This document shows positions 52,203 through 60,396 of a DNA stretch of 64,000 nt, piece by piece (the first letter of the stretch is position 1; each line of letters starts with the position of its first letter). The notes below the pieces were generated by a model that was given only the letters and a program-made list of their open reading frames with translations, made no database searches and had not been told where the DNA came from. Origin of the DNA: Hyphomicrobium sp. (GTDB lineage: Bacteria > Pseudomonadota > Alphaproteobacteria > Rhizobiales > Hyphomicrobiaceae). Made by a program: the position numbers and the translations under genes. The stretch lies in contig NZ_WBUE01000001.1 of NCBI RefSeq assembly GCF_009026145.1, forward strand, positions 1 through 64,000. The letters are read 5' to 3'.

Positions 52203-53144
52203 ATGACCCCTGCTGCTACCGCCCTTCGCCGGGAAGCCGCTTTCCTGAGCGAGGGCGTGACTTGCCGCGCGTGGGTGTACGAGCCGGCGGGAGATGTCGC
52301 GCGGCCGGCGCCATGCATCGTCATGGCGCACGGGCTCGGCGGCACGCGCGATGCTTCGCTCCAACCCTATGCCGAGAGCCTCGCGGCGGCCGGCTTCTAC
52401 GTGCTGCTGTTCGACTATCGCTATCTCGGCGACAGCGACGGCGAGCCGCGTCAGCTCATCTCCATGCAACGTCAGCTCGAGGACTGGCGCGCGGCGATCA
52501 CCTTCGCGCGCGGCATGCCAGGCGTCGATGCGGATCGCATTGGCCTGTGGGGCTGCTCGCTATCCGGCGGGCACGTGCTCGTAGCGGCGGCGCGCGACGC
52601 AGGCATCGCCGCCGTGTCAGCACAATGCCCGATGCTGGACGGAGCGGCGAGCGCGCGCATGGCGGTCAAGCAGGCGGGCACCGCCATGGCAGTACGCATG
52701 GCCGGTGCCGCATTGCTTGACGTGGCACGGGCGTGCTTGGGGCAGAGGCCGCATTACGTGCCGCTCGCCGCGCCACCCGGTGAGCTTGCCGCCATGGCGA
52801 CCCCGGACGCATATGCCGGGTGCATGGCCATCGTGCCGCCCACCTGGCGCAATGAGGTTGCCGCGCGCCTGTTTCTGACGCTGCCGCTCTATCGCCCCAT
52901 ACGCCATGCGCGCGACGTCAAATGTCCGACCCTGCTGATTGCCTGCGCGCACGACAGCGTCGTGTCGACCAAGGCAGCCATCAAGACCGCCGCGCGCATG
53001 GGCAGCAAGGCTCGGCTGATCACGCTGCCCATTGGGCACTTCGATATCTACCTCGGCGAATGGCTGCAGCGATCGAGCGCCGAGCAGATCGCATTCTTCC
53101 AAAGCGTCCTGCAGAGCGCTCGCACCGTCGTTAAGGCACGATGA
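52203..53144 (+). CDS. Alpha/beta hydrolase (dienelactone-hydrolase-like)
   Basis: A 313-residue hydrolase. Core motifs: VMAHGLGGTRDASLQPYAESLAAAGFYVLLFDYRYLGDSDGEPR (in parts) with the oxyanion HGLG, the nucleophile elbow IGLWGCSLSGGHVL with Ser, the acid in LIACAHDSVVS and the His in LPIGHFDIYLGEW. The Trp-Gly-Cys/Thr-Ser-x-Ser-Gly-Gly elbow is that of the DLH/X-Pro-like subgroup. Substrate unknown. The ATG at 52203 with GAGGGAAGC is preferred to 52140. A helical cap is inserted between the nucleophile and acid (residues ~165-240). Monocistronic by spacing. Confidence 0.88.
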   Translation: MTPAATALRREAAFLSEGVTCRAWVYEPAGDVARPAPCIVMAHGLGGTRDASLQPYAESLAAAGFYVLLFDYRYLGDSDGEPRQLISMQRQLEDWRAAITFARGMPGVDADRIGLWGCSLSGGHVLVAAARDAGIAAVSAQCPMLDGAASARMAVKQAGTAMAVRMAGAALLDVARACLGQRPHYVPLAAPPGELAAMATPDAYAGCMAIVPPTWRNEVAARLFLTLPLYRPIRHARDVKCPTLLIACAHDSVVSTKAAIKTAARMGSKARLITLPIGHFDIYLGEWLQRSSAEQIAFFQSVLQSARTVVKAR

Positions 53145-53268
53145 ACACTGCCTTTTGACGCGCCGCACAGGCCATCGCGGTCTTGTTTGCGCGTCCGCTC
53201 TGCCTACTTCTAGGATGGCAAGCGCCGCACTCACCGTGCCCCGGCCGATATTGACCGTCGCACAATAA

Positions 53269-53330
53269 GAGGAAACGCCTCCAGCCAGCCGCACAGATAC
53301 GAGGTCGCCAGCAAATCGAGACGTTTCCTC
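53269..53330 (+). promoter_or_regulatory. Inverted repeat in the fdh leader
   Basis: GAGGAAACG at 53269-53277 and its exact complement CGTTTCCTC at 53322-53330 are separated by 44 nt, ending 28 nt before the fdh start. A TTGACC element lies at 53251-53256. In RNA the two arms could pair and affect translation; in DNA they could be regulator half-sites. The rest of the 213-nt gap shows no gene. Confidence 0.4.
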
Positions 53331-53357
53331 ACGATCGCAATACGGAGGAAAGCACTC

Positions 53358-54563
53358 ATGGCCAAGGTACTCTGCGTTCTCTACGATGATCCTGTCGACG
53401 GGTACCCGAAGAAGTACGCCCGCGACGACATCCCCAAGCTCGACCGCTATCCGGACGGGCAGACCCTCCCCACCCCCAAAGCGATCGACTTCAAGCCCGG
53501 CGAGCTGCTGGGCAGCGTCTCGGGCGAGCTCGGCCTGCGCAAGTTTCTCGAAAGCCAGGGACACACACTCGTCGTCACATCCGACAAGGATGGTCCGAAC
53601 TCCGTATTCGAGCGTGAGCTGCCCGATGCCGAGATCGTCATCTCACAGCCGTTCTGGCCCGCCTACATGACGAAAGAGCGTTTCGACAAGGCCAAGAAGC
53701 TCAAGCTGATCATCACCGCAGGAATCGGCTCCGACCACACCGATCTGCAAGCCGCGATGGATAAAGGAGTGACAGTCGCCGAGGTGACGTACTGCAACTC
53801 GATCAGCGTCTCCGAGCACATCGTCATGATGATCCTGGCGCTGGTGCGCAACTACATCCCGTCCTATGGATGGGTCGTCAAGGGCGGCTGGAACATCGCC
53901 GACTGTGTCGAGCGCTCCTACGACCTTGAAGGCATGAACGTCGGCACCGTCGCCGCGGGCCGCATCGGCCTTGCCGCACTGAGGCGCCTGAAGCCGTTCG
54001 GCGTCAAGCTGCATTACTATGACAAGCACCGCCTGCCCAAGGAGGTGGAGGAGGAGCTCGGCTTGACGTTCCACCCCAACGTCGAATCGCTGGTCAAGGT
54101 CTGCGACGTGGTGACGATCAACACGCCGCTGCATCCAGAAACCGAGCACATGTTCGACGACAAGCTCATCGCCAAGATGAAGCGCGGCTCCTACCTCGTG
54201 AACACGGCGCGCGGCAAGATCTGCGACCGTGACGCGATCGTGCGCGCGCTCGAAAGCGGCCAGCTCGCGGGCTACGCCGGCGACGTCTGGTTCCCGCAGC
54301 CGGCGCCGAAGGACCACCCGTGGCGCACCATGCCGCACCATGGGATGACGCCGCACATCTCCGGCTCCTCGCTCTCGGCGCAGGCGCGGTATGCGGCCGG
54401 CACGCGCGAGATCCTCGAAAGCTACTTCGCGGGCAAGCCGATCCGCACTGAGTACCTCATCGTCGACAAGGGCAAGCTCGCCGGTGCCGGCGCCCACTCC
54501 TATACCGCCGGCGATGCCACCAAGGGTTCCGAGGAGGCGGCCCGCTACAAGAAGAGCGCGTGA
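53358..54563 (+). CDS. fdh: NAD-dependent formate dehydrogenase
   Basis: Oxidises formate to CO2 with NAD+, the last step of C1 dissimilation. The 401-residue protein follows the cofactor-free FDH of methylotrophs such as Pseudomonas sp. 101: N-terminal AKVLCVLYDDPVDGYPKKYARDDIPKL (in part), ISQPFWPAYMTKERFDKAKKLKL, the Asn in TYCNSISVSEH, the nucleotide motif GTVAAGRIGLAALRRL, Asp in YYDKHRLPKEVEEELGL (NAD preference), Arg in NTARGKICDRD and the catalytic His in MTPHISGSSLSAQARYAAG. A GGAGGAAAG ribosome binding site precedes the ATG. It is apart from the serine-cycle operon and has its own leader. Confidence 0.97.
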   Translation: MAKVLCVLYDDPVDGYPKKYARDDIPKLDRYPDGQTLPTPKAIDFKPGELLGSVSGELGLRKFLESQGHTLVVTSDKDGPNSVFERELPDAEIVISQPFWPAYMTKERFDKAKKLKLIITAGIGSDHTDLQAAMDKGVTVAEVTYCNSISVSEHIVMMILALVRNYIPSYGWVVKGGWNIADCVERSYDLEGMNVGTVAAGRIGLAALRRLKPFGVKLHYYDKHRLPKEVEEELGLTFHPNVESLVKVCDVVTINTPLHPETEHMFDDKLIAKMKRGSYLVNTARGKICDRDAIVRALESGQLAGYAGDVWFPQPAPKDHPWRTMPHHGMTPHISGSSLSAQARYAAGTREILESYFAGKPIRTEYLIVDKGKLAGAGAHSYTAGDATKGSEEAARYKKSA

Positions 54564-54587
54564 TAGTGCGCGTCCCCCCTCCCCGCG

Positions 54588-54603
54588 CCCCACTTGCGTG
54601 GGG
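54588..54603. terminator. Hairpin between convergent fdh and GMC oxidoreductase genes
   Basis: CCCCAC/GTGGGG with a 4-nt loop, embedded in CCCTCCCC...GGGGAGAGGG, lies between two convergent stops. It may serve both directions. A similar C-run/G-run palindrome occurs at 33898-33927, so this may be a short dispersed repeat. Confidence 0.5.
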
Positions 54604-54612
54604 AGAGGGTGA

Positions 54613-56307
54613 TTAGGCAGCCAGAAACGGGCTCAAGTCTTGCGGCGTCGCGCGTACGCCCGTGAGCGGCGCGGCGTCGAAGGAAAGCCCATAGTCCTGC
54701 TGCATGTGCAGCAGCGTGCGCTCGGCCAGCGCCGTGATCGTCAGCAGCGGGTTGACGCCAAGCGAGCGCGGCATCACGGCGCCGTCGACGACATAGAGCC
54801 CCTCGTGTACAGCGTTTGCGCCGCGGCCCGCTCCGCCGTCGAACAACTGCCCCTTGTGGTTGACGACGCCGTCGCCCCGCTCGCGGCCCATGCCGGCGCC
54901 GCCAAGTGGATGCGCCGTCGCCGGCTGATGCCCCATGACGGTTCCGGCCAACGGGTTCTTCACGTAGCTGCCGCCCGCCTCGCTGACGATCGAGGACAGC
55001 ATGGCGTCGAGGCGCGCATAGACCGGCTCGTCCTTGGCCGTGGGCCAGACGAGCACCAGGCGGTCATCGTCGAGCACGAAACGGCCCGAGGCGCTGTCAT
55101 GCGACACCGCAAAGAACGTCTGCAGCTTGGCGAATGGGCCCTTGTAGACGCCGTTGACGAGGCTCTGCAGTGCGCCGAGCAGCCGCCCGTTGGGAATGAA
55201 CAGAACCGGCAGCACCGGGGCAAGCGCCGACGGCAGCACACCTTCCTGTACGCGCAGCTCGTTCGCTAGCAGCGTCGCATCGTCGATCTCGAGCTGGCCG
55301 GAGACGGCGGCGCCGACCTCGGCGCCATCGATCTTAGCCGGGAAGCCGACGCCCACGGCGTTGACCGGATCGCGCGCGCCATAACCGAAGGCGATGATGT
55401 CGCCGTTGGCCGAGAAGCGCTCGCCGAGACGGTCGGAGAGGGCGAGGCCCTTGGCGCGCGAGCGCAAAAGAACCTCCGTCGTCCCCAGCGTGCCGGCGCC
55501 GAGCACGACCATCGATGCGCGCAACACCATGTCGGGTGACGCGCCGCCGTCGACATCGAGGCGGCGCACGTGCACCTCCCAGTCCCCGTCCGGCAGCTTG
55601 GCGAGGTGGCGCACGCTGGCGTGGGTGTAGAGCTCGGCGCCGTGGCGCACGGCGTCGGGCAGATAGGTGAGCGCGACGGAATTCTTGGCGCCCACATTGC
55701 AACCGCCGCAGCAGTCACCGCAGCGCGTGCACTCCGGCTGCTCGATGCCGGCGACGTTGGTGTTGGCGTCGAAGCTCACGGTGATCGTCGGGGCGACGAT
55801 GCCGTGGCCAAGCGCGGCGCCAGCTGCCTCCAGCGTCTTGTACTTGGTGAAGCCACCGGCGCGCGGGTCGCTCTGCGGGTTGAGCCAAAGCTTCGCACGC
55901 CGGAAGCCTTCGTCCAGCAGTCCGTCCTGCGCAATCTGGCCGGGCCAGCACGCGTCGGCGAAGACGCGCGCGTCGGGGCGCAGCGCGACGCCGGCGTTGA
56001 TCAGCGAGCCGCCGCCGAGCCCGCAGCCGACAAGCACGTGCATGTCCTCGCCGAGACGCACGTCATAGAGAGCCGAGGAAGGACCCGTATGCAGGCGTTT
56101 GCCTCTGACCTGCATCTCGTTCTTGAGGTCGGGGAAGCGGCTGGGGAATTGCCCCGTCAGCACCTCACGCCCGCGCTCCAAAACGGCGACCGACTTGCCG
56201 GCGCGCGCCAGGCGCGAGGCGGCGACGCCGCCGCCGTAGCCCGAGCCGACGACGATGACGTCGTAGCGGTCGCGGGCAAATTCGAGCGAGCGGGAAAGGC
56301 CGGCCAT
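54613..56307 (-). CDS. GMC-family FAD oxidoreductase (cholesterol-oxidase-like)
   Basis: A 564-residue flavoprotein. FAD-binding motif VIVVGSGYGGGVAASRLARAGKSVAVLERG (in parts) at residues ~17-45, then HVLVGCGLGGGSLINAGVALRP, the substrate domain, and the C-terminal HPLGGAGMGR with DGAVMPRSLGVNPLLTITALAER (in parts). At about residue 195 there is a Cys-rich segment ECTRCGDCCGGCNVGAKNS with five Cys, found in the subgroup of GMC enzymes that resembles cholesterol oxidase, perhaps a metal or disulfide site. Substrate unknown: a sterol, alcohol or long-chain compound. Convergent with fdh. Confidence 0.88.
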   Translation of the reverse strand: MAGLSRSLEFARDRYDVIVVGSGYGGGVAASRLARAGKSVAVLERGREVLTGQFPSRFPDLKNEMQVRGKRLHTGPSSALYDVRLGEDMHVLVGCGLGGGSLINAGVALRPDARVFADACWPGQIAQDGLLDEGFRRAKLWLNPQSDPRAGGFTKYKTLEAAGAALGHGIVAPTITVSFDANTNVAGIEQPECTRCGDCCGGCNVGAKNSVALTYLPDAVRHGAELYTHASVRHLAKLPDGDWEVHVRRLDVDGGASPDMVLRASMVVLGAGTLGTTEVLLRSRAKGLALSDRLGERFSANGDIIAFGYGARDPVNAVGVGFPAKIDGAEVGAAVSGQLEIDDATLLANELRVQEGVLPSALAPVLPVLFIPNGRLLGALQSLVNGVYKGPFAKLQTFFAVSHDSASGRFVLDDDRLVLVWPTAKDEPVYARLDAMLSSIVSEAGGSYVKNPLAGTVMGHQPATAHPLGGAGMGRERGDGVVNHKGQLFDGGAGRGANAVHEGLYVVDGAVMPRSLGVNPLLTITALAERTLLHMQQDYGLSFDAAPLTGVRATPQDLSPFLAA

Positions 56308-56545
56308 CCATTGATCCCAGTGTGCTGACTTTCGGTAAGGCGATTGGCTACCCCGGGCCGTCCCTATGCCGCAAGCCGATACGCTCGCAGAACGTGCCGC
56401 ATATTACCGCCGGCTGACGCTACAGCGCTTTAATTCCGCCGGAATTGAGCATTTAGTGCGCCGCGGACGCCACGTGTCCGGGCTCGCCGAGACCCGGCTG
56501 GCGCGCGCCGCCCTGCGGAGTGCGTGTTCCGCGTCTCCTAAAACC

Positions 56546-56617
56546 GAGGTTGTAGCTCAGTGGTAGAGCGCCCGGGATACCGGGAGGTCGGGGGTTCGAT
56601 TCCCTTCAACTTAACCA
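56546..56617 (+). ncRNA. tRNA-like RNA with 4-nt anticodon loop
   Basis: A tRNA fold without an anticodon. Acceptor GAGGTTG pairs with CAACTTA except at position 1-72; D-arm GCTC-AGTGGTA-GAGC with the GG of normal tRNAs; T-arm GGGGG-TTCGATT-CCCTT; variable loop AGGTC; then A and an encoded CCA. The anticodon arm is a perfect 5-bp stem CCCGG/CCGGG closed by only GATA, so exactly three nucleotides of the usual seven are missing and decoding is not possible. The upstream stretch 56308-56545 shows no gene. The intact elbow and CCA argue that it is a kept tRNA mimic rather than random decay. Confidence 0.75.
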
Positions 56618-56687
56618 GCGACTAGCTCATTGGTAGAGCACAAGACTTTTACTCTTGGTGTAGTGGGTTCGAATCCCACGTCACTCC
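56616..56687 (+). ncRNA. tRNA-Lys-like RNA (anticodon TTT), abutting the first
   Basis: D-arm GCTC-ATTGGTA-GAGC, anticodon stem CAAGA/TCTTG around loop CTTTTAC (anticodon TTT, Lys), variable GTGTA and a perfect T-arm GTGGG-TTCGAAT-CCCAC. The acceptor CAGCGAC/GTCACTC has two mismatches, the 5' end overlaps or abuts the CCA of the preceding tRNA-like RNA, and no CCA is encoded, unlike the tRNA-Ala gene of this window. It may be a second module of one tandem RNA rather than a tRNA used in translation. Whether it is charged or decodes is open. Confidence 0.65.
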
Positions 56688-56950
56688 CTTTCCAGGGACG
56701 CCCGCTCCGGCGGGCTCAACAATTGGGGAAGCTGGCCAGCTTCCCGGCCCGCGAGGGCGAGCGCAGCGGCGCCTTGTGCCGGAGCGGATACCGCCCGGCC
56801 GCAAAGCCGGAGCCCGGGCACCGGCACTCCCGTCTCCGGATGGGAGTGGACGCAGCCCGGCGTGTAAGGTGGCGCGGCCCGGCTGAAGCTGCGGCCCGCG
56901 TTCGCGGTGTGGGCGGCGGCCGGCGACCTTTTTTATGCGTGGAGCGCGTG
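56688..56950 (+). ncRNA. Very structured GC-rich leader before the slipin gene
   Basis: No gene, but dense hairpins: CCCGC/GCGGG at 56701-56714, a perfect 20-bp palindrome at 56726-56745 (GGGAAGCTGG with its complement), GCGG/CCGC at 56784-56794, CCGGC/GCCGG at 56795-56810, CACTCCC/GGGAGTG at 56825-56848 and CCGCG/CGCGG at 56896-56907. It ends in six T residues at 56929-56934, which could end a separate RNA, with the slipin ribosome binding site just after. Whether this belongs to the tRNA-like RNA or is the slipin 5' leader is not decided by the sequence. Confidence 0.5.
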
Positions 56951-58117
56951 ATGCGTAAGTATGGATTTTGGTTCGACGTCGTTGTTAGGGACGACGAGCG
57001 CGGGTTTTTGAGCCGCGATGGCCGCTTTACACGCCTGCTGGCGCCCGGCCGCTTCATAGCTTTCGACCCCGGCTGGCAGCTCGCCGCGGAGGTGGTCAAG
57101 GTCGTGCGCGCCGAAATCGCGCCCGAGCGCGCGCTGCTCTTGCACCGTACGCACCGTCCCGTCGCGGAGCAGAACTTCGAGATCGTGCAGACGAGCCCCA
57201 CCGAGGTTGCCATCGTCTCGTTCGACGGCGAGCCCAAGCACCTCGTCCCGCCGAACACGTCGCGCGCCTACTGGAAGACGCTGACCAGCGTCGACGTCGA
57301 GCAGATCGATACCGAGAACGAGCTGCGCGTCGCCAAGCGCTACCTCGACAAGCTCGATCCGGCCCGCAGCGCCGGCGTGATTGCCTTCGCGGTCGTCGAG
57401 GCGCACGAGGCGGGCCTGTTGATGATCGACGGCGAGCTGAAGGAGCGCCTGCCGCCGGGCCGGCATGCTTTCTGGCAGGTCGGCCGCACGGTGAGGATCG
57501 TCAAGGTCGACCTGCGCCCGCAGCCGCTCGAGGTAACGGCGCAGGAAATCCTTACCAAGGACCGCGTCGGCATCCGCGTGACGCTGACGGCCTTCACCAA
57601 GGTGACCGACCCGGAGAAGGCGGCGCTGGCGACGGCGGACGTTCCCGGCACGCTCTACCGGCTAGTGCAGTTCGCCATCCGCGAGGCGGTGGCGACGCGC
57701 ACGCTGGATGAGATCCTCGCCGCCCGCGACACCATCGATCAGGAGGTGCGGGCGTTCGTCTCCGAGCGCGCGCGAGCGCTCGGCGCCGAGGTGGGCGAGA
57801 TCGGCGTCAAGGACGTCATCCTGCCGGGCGACGTGCGCGAACTCTTGAACAAGGTCGTCGAGGCCGAGCGCATCGCCAAGGCGAACCTCATCCGGCGCCA
57901 GGAGGAGACGGCGGCCACGCGCTCGCTGCTCAATACCTCCAAGCTGATGGAGGACAACCCGCTGCTGCTGCGCCTAAAGGAGCTGGAAGCGCTGGAGAAG
58001 CTGGTCGAGAAGGTCGGCCGCATCGACCTGCACGCCGGCTCGGGCGCCGGCGGCTTCGAGGCGCTGCTGCAGAACCTCTACAAGCTCGGCCGCGACAAGG
58101 ACGAGGCCAGCGGCTGA
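56951..58117 (+). CDS. Slipin family (SPFH/Band-7) protein
   Basis: A 388-residue protein whose core (about residues 170-330) is a Band-7/SPFH domain: VEAHEAGLLMIDGELKERLPPGRHAFW, VDLRPQPLEVTAQEILTKDRVGIRVTLTAFTKVTDPEKAAL, FAIREAVATRTLDEIL and ARALGAEVGEIGVKDVILPGDVRELLNKVVEAERIAKANLIRRQEETAATRSLLNTSKLMEDNPLLLRLKELEALEKL (all in parts). The C-terminal helix may form coiled coils in oligomers. The ~130-residue N-terminal part (DDERGFLSRDGRFTRLLAPGRFIAFDPG) is a diverged earlier module. I see no clear membrane helix. The ATG at 56951 follows GGAG at 6 nt; the longer frame from 56630 reads through the tRNA-like RNA and is not used. SPFH/Band-7 proteins have been proposed as scaffolds of RNA-repair systems with a cognate tRNA-like RNA. 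Confidence 0.92.
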   Translation: MRKYGFWFDVVVRDDERGFLSRDGRFTRLLAPGRFIAFDPGWQLAAEVVKVVRAEIAPERALLLHRTHRPVAEQNFEIVQTSPTEVAIVSFDGEPKHLVPPNTSRAYWKTLTSVDVEQIDTENELRVAKRYLDKLDPARSAGVIAFAVVEAHEAGLLMIDGELKERLPPGRHAFWQVGRTVRIVKVDLRPQPLEVTAQEILTKDRVGIRVTLTAFTKVTDPEKAALATADVPGTLYRLVQFAIREAVATRTLDEILAARDTIDQEVRAFVSERARALGAEVGEIGVKDVILPGDVRELLNKVVEAERIAKANLIRRQEETAATRSLLNTSKLMEDNPLLLRLKELEALEKLVEKVGRIDLHAGSGAGGFEALLQNLYKLGRDKDEASG

Positions 58118-58125
58118 TAAGATGG

Positions 58126-58156
58126 AATCAGCCCGACAGCATTTGCCGGGCTGATT
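58126..58156. terminator. Hairpin between convergent slipin and GDSL-hydrolase genes
   Basis: AATCAGCCCG and its exact complement CGGGCTGATT form a 10-bp stem with an 11-nt loop, followed on the plus strand by GGTTTC. It lies between two convergent stops and may act in both directions. Confidence 0.65.
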
Positions 58157-58168
58157 GGTTTCACATCC

Positions 58169-59056
58169 TCAGTGAACCGGGAGCGGGGCTACGGCGCCGG
58201 CCTGCTTGGCGGGTTCGGCCGGATGCTTCGCCTTCACCGCCGTCTTCGCAACATCGGCAACCTCTCCCTCCAGCGCATCGGCCATCATGCGGCCAAGGCA
58301 GCGGTAGCTGAGATCGTTGGGATGAAACTGATCCGCCGCAAGCAGCTGTTGGGGTGTGTACTGCGCGCTGGTGACGAAATGCTTCATGATTGCGAAGCGC
58401 TGCAGAATAGGAATACGGCGCTGCTCGGCGATCTGGCGCATGGCGACGAGGAAGCGCGGGAAGTCGCGCACCTTTTCGGCCTTGGGGAAATACTGCATGT
58501 CGAGCAGCACCACATCGATGCCGGCGCGCTGAAGCAGGTCGATACCGGTAACAACGGTCTCGCGGAACTTGTCGACGGGAACGAAGCGCAGGGCGTCGTT
58601 GACGCCGGTCTGCCAGATCACCAGCGTCGGCTTGCGCGGGATCACGTCCTTCTTGATGCGCTGGAGCATATCTGAAGCGAGCTGGCCGCCGATGCCGAGG
58701 TTCTCGACTAAAATCTTGTTCTGCGGGAAGCGCTGTTGCAACTCGGCCTGCAGCTTCACGGGATAGCAGGCCTTGGGGCTCGAGGCCCCGATGCCTTGGG
58801 TGCTCGAGGAGCCGAGCGCTACGATGCGCACCGGGCGGCCAGCGGCGAGCGCGGCAGAGAACTTCGGTAGGGGGGCGTCAAAGCGCAAAAGCGCAGCCGG
58901 CGCCTGGCAGCGCGGGCTGGCTTCGGCTGAAACCGAGTTTAGAACGATAGCTAGGCCTGCAACTGCTGCACACCAGCACGCCGCTCGGCCAAGAACTTGC
59001 GCACCGACTGCGCAAGAGCCCAATCCGTGCCACGCCTGCGCAGAGCCAGTGCCCAT
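58169..59056 (-). CDS. Secreted SGNH/GDSL-family hydrolase
   Basis: A 295-residue protein with a hydrophobic N-terminus (ACWCAAVAGLAIVLNSVSAEA, in part, about residues 26-45) that acts as signal peptide. SGNH blocks: GSSSTQGIGA (nucleophile Ser), ENLGIGGQLASDML (Gly), IWQTGVNDAL (Asn) and AADQFHPNDLSY (Asp and His). These esterases often remove or add acyl groups on glycans. The start at 59056 overlaps the 3' end of OpgC by 106 nt on the same strand; a later TTG (codon 12) is possible. Tight linkage to OpgC suggests a joint role in glucan or cell-surface acylation (inference). The C-terminus has a Lys/Ala/Pro tail. Confidence 0.88.
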   Translation of the reverse strand: MGTGSAQAWHGLGSCAVGAQVLGRAACWCAAVAGLAIVLNSVSAEASPRCQAPAALLRFDAPLPKFSAALAAGRPVRIVALGSSSTQGIGASSPKACYPVKLQAELQQRFPQNKILVENLGIGGQLASDMLQRIKKDVIPRKPTLVIWQTGVNDALRFVPVDKFRETVVTGIDLLQRAGIDVVLLDMQYFPKAEKVRDFPRFLVAMRQIAEQRRIPILQRFAIMKHFVTSAQYTPQQLLAADQFHPNDLSYRCLGRMMADALEGEVADVAKTAVKAKHPAEPAKQAGAVAPLPVH

Positions 59057-60135
59057 GCCACCCCCAACAGAATCCCGATTCCAACCGAATTGACCAGGAT
59101 CTGTAGTGCGAGTCCGGCACCGGCTTCAACCATGACAATCCAGCCGACGAACGAGAGCATCGTCCCGAGGCAGAAGATTTCCAGGGAGTGCCGGCCGCAG
59201 CGCCCTATTCCCGTGGCCCAGGCGCGAGTAAGCCACGGACTTTGGGGCGACAGTAAGATCATTGCCAGGTAGCCGAGCGCCATGACGTGAACAAGTCGCC
59301 AGGGCGACAGATAAGTCTTGTCGACGTTGCCGAGCAGGTCGGGGGCGAACAGGCGAGCCTTCTCCCAGCCGGGCACCTGGGTCCAGGGCGCCGCGAGTAG
59401 GAAGGCGAAGGCGACGTAGCCGATCGCCACCCACATCAGGGTGCGCGAAGCCGGGATCGCCCCCTTGCGACTGAAGTGAGCAGTCAGCGCGCCGATGGTG
59501 ATCAGCAGCTGCCAGGCGAAGGGATTGAACACCCAGCCCTTCGGATGCTGCAGGCTCGGCAGGTTGGCGGCAAGCAGATTGGCGGCAGCCCACAGGCCGA
59601 CCGACAGCACGAGCGCCTGCCAGGGGTTGCGCGGCATTAGCCACAGTACGAACGGCAGCCAGAACATCAGCAGCACGATATACAGCGGCAAAATGTTGAG
59701 CATGTTCGGCTGGTTGATAAGCAGGGCGGCGAGCACCGTCGATCGCGCCGGGCTATCGGCGAATACGTGCACGCCGATATTCTTCACGTAGGCGATATCG
59801 CCGAAATAGGTGGCAGCGAACGTCAGGCCGACGCCGCAGATGACGACCAGCGCCAGGTGCCAGAGATAGATGTCGCGCACGCGGTCGAAGACGCGGGCGA
59901 CACCGGCCTTGAAGCCCTGCGCTTCGAACACGCGCCCGTAGGCAAGCGTGGCCGAGAACCCAGCCAGCAGCACGAAGACCTCGGCCGCATCCGCGAAGCC
60001 GAAATTGCGCAGCGTAAATCTGGCGAGCACGTTGTCGGGAACGTGATCGATGAAGATGAAGAGCAGGGCCAGACCGCGGAAGAAGTCAACTCGCAGATCG
60101 CGCTGTGCACCGGAGCTTGCAACGCTCATCGGCAT
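58951..60135 (-). CDS. opgC: OpgC-type glucan succinyltransferase membrane protein
   Basis: A 394-residue membrane protein with about ten segments. OpgC succinylates osmoregulated periplasmic glucans. The N-terminus RDLRVDFFRGLALLFIFIDHVPDNVLARFTLRNFGFADAAEVFVLLAGFSATLAYGR (in parts) is the OpgC pattern, with the FFRG and IDHVP motifs corresponding to the acyltransferase-3-like active region. The ATG at 60135 with AGGTGA is preferred; the frame to 60333 is non-family. No opgG/opgH glucan synthesis genes are in the window. The upstream gap to bioZ (60136-60396) holds only a 7-bp dyad AACGTGC/GCACGTT at 60175-60194. Confidence 0.9.
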   Translation of the reverse strand: MPMSVASSGAQRDLRVDFFRGLALLFIFIDHVPDNVLARFTLRNFGFADAAEVFVLLAGFSATLAYGRVFEAQGFKAGVARVFDRVRDIYLWHLALVVICGVGLTFAATYFGDIAYVKNIGVHVFADSPARSTVLAALLINQPNMLNILPLYIVLLMFWLPFVLWLMPRNPWQALVLSVGLWAAANLLAANLPSLQHPKGWVFNPFAWQLLITIGALTAHFSRKGAIPASRTLMWVAIGYVAFAFLLAAPWTQVPGWEKARLFAPDLLGNVDKTYLSPWRLVHVMALGYLAMILLSPQSPWLTRAWATGIGRCGRHSLEIFCLGTMLSFVGWIVMVEAGAGLALQILVNSVGIGILLGVAWALALRRRGTDWALAQSVRKFLAERRAGVQQLQA

Positions 60136-60396
60136 TTCTTTTTCACCTGCCACTAGTGGGACATTAGGATGGCAAACGTGCCAATTTGCACGTTCTGACG
60201 CAGCGAACAACGCGACATGACAGTCGGCAGTTCCTGCATCGAAATGCGGCACGACGGGGGCTTTGGCATGCTTTTGCTTCTGCCTGCAGAGCGTTGCCGC
60301 CAGGATTCCGACTCGCCCTGGCGTCTTGGCCACACAGAAGCATCGGCCGCATGAACTGAAGCTGAACCTTACCGCGACACGTAGGACGCGCGGTGC

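Noticed and set aside
56630-56950. N-terminal extension of the slipin frame through the tRNA-like RNA
   Set aside because: The first residues are encoded by tRNA anticodon and T-arms, the sequence is non-family and Arg/Gly-rich, and a good ribosome binding site lies at the internal ATG at 56951.
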